A stretch of DNA of 16,474 bases from positions 1 through 16,474 of the forward strand of contig CAYIVF010000015.1 in NCBI GenBank assembly GCA_964366875.1, in the 5' to 3' direction. Within the stretch, counting starts at the first letter, position 1, and every line of letters starts with the position of its first letter. This stretch comes from CAYIVF01 sp964366875. Lineage in GTDB: Bacteria; Patescibacteriota; Minisyncoccia; Minisyncoccales; Staskawiczbacteraceae. Positions 14,690-16,474 of the stretch are shown here, piece by piece. A model generated the notes under the pieces. It did not search any database and had not been told where the DNA came from. It saw nothing but the letters and a program-made list of their open reading frames with translations. The translations under genes and the position numbers were made by a program.

Positions 14690-16372
14690 TTAAACTTCTA
14701 TTACAACTGGTAAAATCATTGGTCTGCGCGAGGTTTTACTATGTAAAAAATCACCGACCTTATTCCTTATTTCGTCTTTTACATAGGTCCAGTTTACAGC
14801 TCCGCCGTGTCCAGCTGATTTATCTACTATTTCAATCACTTTCCTGCGCGTTTGAGCTAACAGGTCTTTTGATTCTCTAAGATAAACGAATCCTCGTGAG
14901 ATTATATCCGGAGACCCTCTAACTCTGCCCGTTTGCTTGTCTATTACAGCTACAATAACGAACATCCCGTCATTTGACAGCATTTGGCGGTCGCGAAGTA
15001 CGATTTCGCCAACATCTCCCACTCCCAAGCCGTCAACGAAAACATAATTTGTAGGAACTTTGTCTTTTAATATTTCAGCAGACCCAGAGGGTACCCCATT
15101 AGTAAATTTTATAATAGAGCCGTTGTCTGGCACAAACACTTTATTTTTTGGAAAACCTATTCCATAAGCAATTTTAGCGGCCTCTTTTAAGAAAAAATGA
15201 TTGCCATAAACTGGAATAAAGTAGCTTGGACTTATTTCTTTCAGCATGTATTTTATATCCTCTATGTTGCCGTGGCCCGAAGCGTGGACATCAATAATAT
15301 CTGAATGGTAAACATTGTCGGATAGGCGGTAAAGGCTGTCTTTTAATCTCTGCACGGTTCTTTCGTTTCCGGGTATTACAGACGAAGAAAAAACAACGGT
15401 GTCTTCTTTTTTGATTTTAATAAACCTGTGGTTGCCAGCTACGATTTTTGATAAAGCCGCCATTTCTTCTCCTTGGGCTCCCGTGCAGATTATGATTATT
15501 TTGTTGTCAGGATAATTGTGCGCTTTCTCTGTGGAGATTATTATTCCTTTTGGCACTTTGATATAGCCTAGTTTCTGGGCAATTTCAACGTTTAGTTTCA
15601 TTGAGAATCCGTCTAAAGCAACTTTTCTATTGGTTTGCGAGGCAAATTCCAGTATTTGTTTTATCCTTTGCACCTGCGACGAAAATGTAGCTATTATAGT
15701 TCTGCCCGGGGCTTTGCTTATCAATTTATACAGATTTTCTAAAGCCTCGTCTTCGGTGACAGCCTTTCCGGAAATTAAAGCGCCCAAAGACTCTAACATT
15801 AAAATTGTAGGCCTTTTTAGTTTTGAAAGGTGAGAATAGTTTATGGTCTTTTTGCCGGTTGGACTCCTTTCAATTCTCCAGTCGCCAGGATGTATTACTG
15901 TTGCAGTCGGCGTTTCTAGTATTACTCCTACTGCATCTATAATCGCATGGTCAACCTGAAAAAAGCTTAACGTAAAGGCCCCAAGATTTATTTTTTGCTG
16001 GAGATCTTTAATGTAAATAGTTTTGAGTTTTTTTGCAGCTCCATGGTAAAGATCTTCTACTCTGTGTTTTACCATTTCTAAAGTTAAAGGCCTCCCTATA
16101 ATCTGGGGATTGCCAAGTTTTTGCAGTAATATCGGGGCAGCCCCAATATGGTCTAAGTGTCCGTGAGAGAATATGACTCCGCGGATATTTTTTTCTTTGC
16201 CTTTTAGATATTCAACATTAGGAATTACATAATCAATTCCTGGCATGTCTTCTTCGGGGAATTGCAGGCCCATATCTAAAATCACAATATCTTGGCCAAA
16301 CTCAAAGACAGTCATGTTTCTACCGACTTCTTCGCATCCCCCTAAGGGAATGATTTTTAAATTGTTTTTCAT
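14690..16372 (-). CDS. rnj: Ribonuclease J
   Basis: Metallo-beta-lactamase/beta-CASP ribonuclease with endo- and 5'-3' exonuclease activity in mRNA decay and rRNA maturation. I chose the ATG at 16372 (MKNNLKIIPLGGCEEVGRNM), giving 560 residues, the usual length; the open frame continues upstream but only by translating the tRNA. The zinc ligands are present: H70-G-H72-L-D74-H75, H142, D164 (HPGDW) and, in the beta-CASP part, HASGHG (363-368) and PVYGNHF (387-393; often PVHGEYR). The segment usually D-S-T-N reads LESLGAL (193-199). The C-terminal domain includes VPTNYVFVDGLGVGDVGEIVLRDRQMLS. A short repeat encodes GVPSGS (426-431) in the connecting stretch. The A-rich leader between tRNA and ATG is 20 nt with no Shine-Dalgarno sequence; trpS follows after 19 nt. 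Confidence 0.95.
   Translation of the reverse strand: MKNNLKIIPLGGCEEVGRNMTVFEFGQDIVILDMGLQFPEEDMPGIDYVIPNVEYLKGKEKNIRGVIFSHGHLDHIGAAPILLQKLGNPQIIGRPLTLEMVKHRVEDLYHGAAKKLKTIYIKDLQQKINLGAFTLSFFQVDHAIIDAVGVILETPTATVIHPGDWRIERSPTGKKTINYSHLSKLKRPTILMLESLGALISGKAVTEDEALENLYKLISKAPGRTIIATFSSQVQRIKQILEFASQTNRKVALDGFSMKLNVEIAQKLGYIKVPKGIIISTEKAHNYPDNKIIIICTGAQGEEMAALSKIVAGNHRFIKIKKEDTVVFSSSVIPGNERTVQRLKDSLYRLSDNVYHSDIIDVHASGHGNIEDIKYMLKEISPSYFIPVYGNHFFLKEAAKIAYGIGFPKNKVFVPDNGSIIKFTNGVPSGSAEILKDKVPTNYVFVDGLGVGDVGEIVLRDRQMLSNDGMFVIVAVIDKQTGRVRGSPDIISRGFVYLRESKDLLAQTRRKVIEIVDKSAGHGGAVNWTYVKDEIRNKVGDFLHSKTSRRPMILPVVIEV
15080..15097 (-). repeat. GGGGTACCC...GGGTC short repeat, copy 4 (in rnj)
   Basis: The minus strand reads GGGGTACCCTCTGGGTCT, identical to copy 1 in rpoC and in the same orientation and frame relative to its gene (GVPSGS, RNase J residues 426-431). 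Deleting the six residues joins NGSIIKFTN to AEILKDKVPT, which matches the normal family spacing before the KVP...DGLGVGDVG segment as I recall it. Confidence 0.85.
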
Positions 16373-16392
16373 TTTTTTTATTATTTTTAATG

Positions 16393-16474
16393 TGCCGCGG
16401 GTGGGAGTTGAACCCACAAGCCTTTCGGCATACGGCTCTGAACCGTACATGTTTGCCAGTTTCATCACCGCGGC
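16393..16474 (-). tRNA. tRNA-Leu (anticodon CAG)
   Basis: Class II tRNA of 82 nt read on the minus strand. The acceptor GCCGCGG pairs perfectly with CCGCGGC and the discriminator is A. The D arm has the invariant GG (CTGGCA). The anticodon stem TACGG/CCGTA encloses TTCAGAG, giving anticodon CAG for codon CUG. A long variable arm, GCC-GAAA-GGC, is typical of tRNA-Leu. The T arm is GTGGG-TTCAACT-CCCAC. The 3' CCA is not encoded (CATT follows), so a nucleotidyltransferase must add it. The first base coincides with the window edge. It sits 20 nt upstream of rnj on the same strand. Confidence 0.95.

Noticed and set aside
16373..16468. N-terminal extension of RNase J by 32 residues from an upstream ATG
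   Set aside because: It would translate the tRNA-Leu gene; the ATG at 16372 gives the family N-terminus and length.

Overview
The window is an A+T-rich bacterial chromosome segment packed with housekeeping genes. It most likely comes from a Patescibacteria/CPR organism, Parcubacteria-like. This is inference from several traits: A-rich leaders without Shine-Dalgarno sequences, a tRNA without an encoded CCA, a compact bS18, a small secreted protein with the Cys-rich CPDGS...GRTGPNCEF motif that I associate with CPR proteomes, and the overall divergence of the core proteins. The standard bacterial code fits. All eleven protein genes end in TAA or TAG.

Layout. 1-6745 (+): 3' part of rpoB, then an unrecognised 222-residue membrane-anchored protein gene, then complete rpoC, closed by a strong hairpin terminator. 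6792-10060 (+): a promoter, ftsK (DNA translocase) and recA. 10064-11339 (-): the classic rpsF-ssb-rpsR operon, convergent with recA (stop codons 3 nt apart). 11340-11439: a short divergent promoter region. 11440-13620 (+): a large, divergent phosphohexomutase-family gene, ending at a bidirectional terminator. 13693-16474 (-): tRNA-Leu(CAG), then rnj (RNase J), then trpS. There is no gene-free stretch above 300 bases and no IS, prophage, CRISPR or rRNA.

The genes cover transcription (RpoB, RpoC), chromosome segregation and recombination (FtsK, RecA, SSB), translation (bS6, bS18, TrpRS, tRNA-Leu), RNA decay (RNase J) and sugar-phosphate metabolism.

The unexpected layer is a set of tiny repeats inside these conserved genes. 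A 17-18 bp element, GGGGTACCCNNTGGGTC, occurs four times: once in rpoC, twice in rpsF and once in rnj. All copies lie inside coding sequence and are in frame, in both orientations and in three different reading frames. Its main form has no stop codon in any of the six frames, and most differences between copies fall in the 3-base loop of a small hairpin. A separate 36 bp G+C-rich imperfect palindrome sits in frame in rpoB as exactly 12 codons. Together they resemble, by analogy only, the Rickettsia palindromic elements that insert peptides into essential proteins. This is the most interesting signal in the window.
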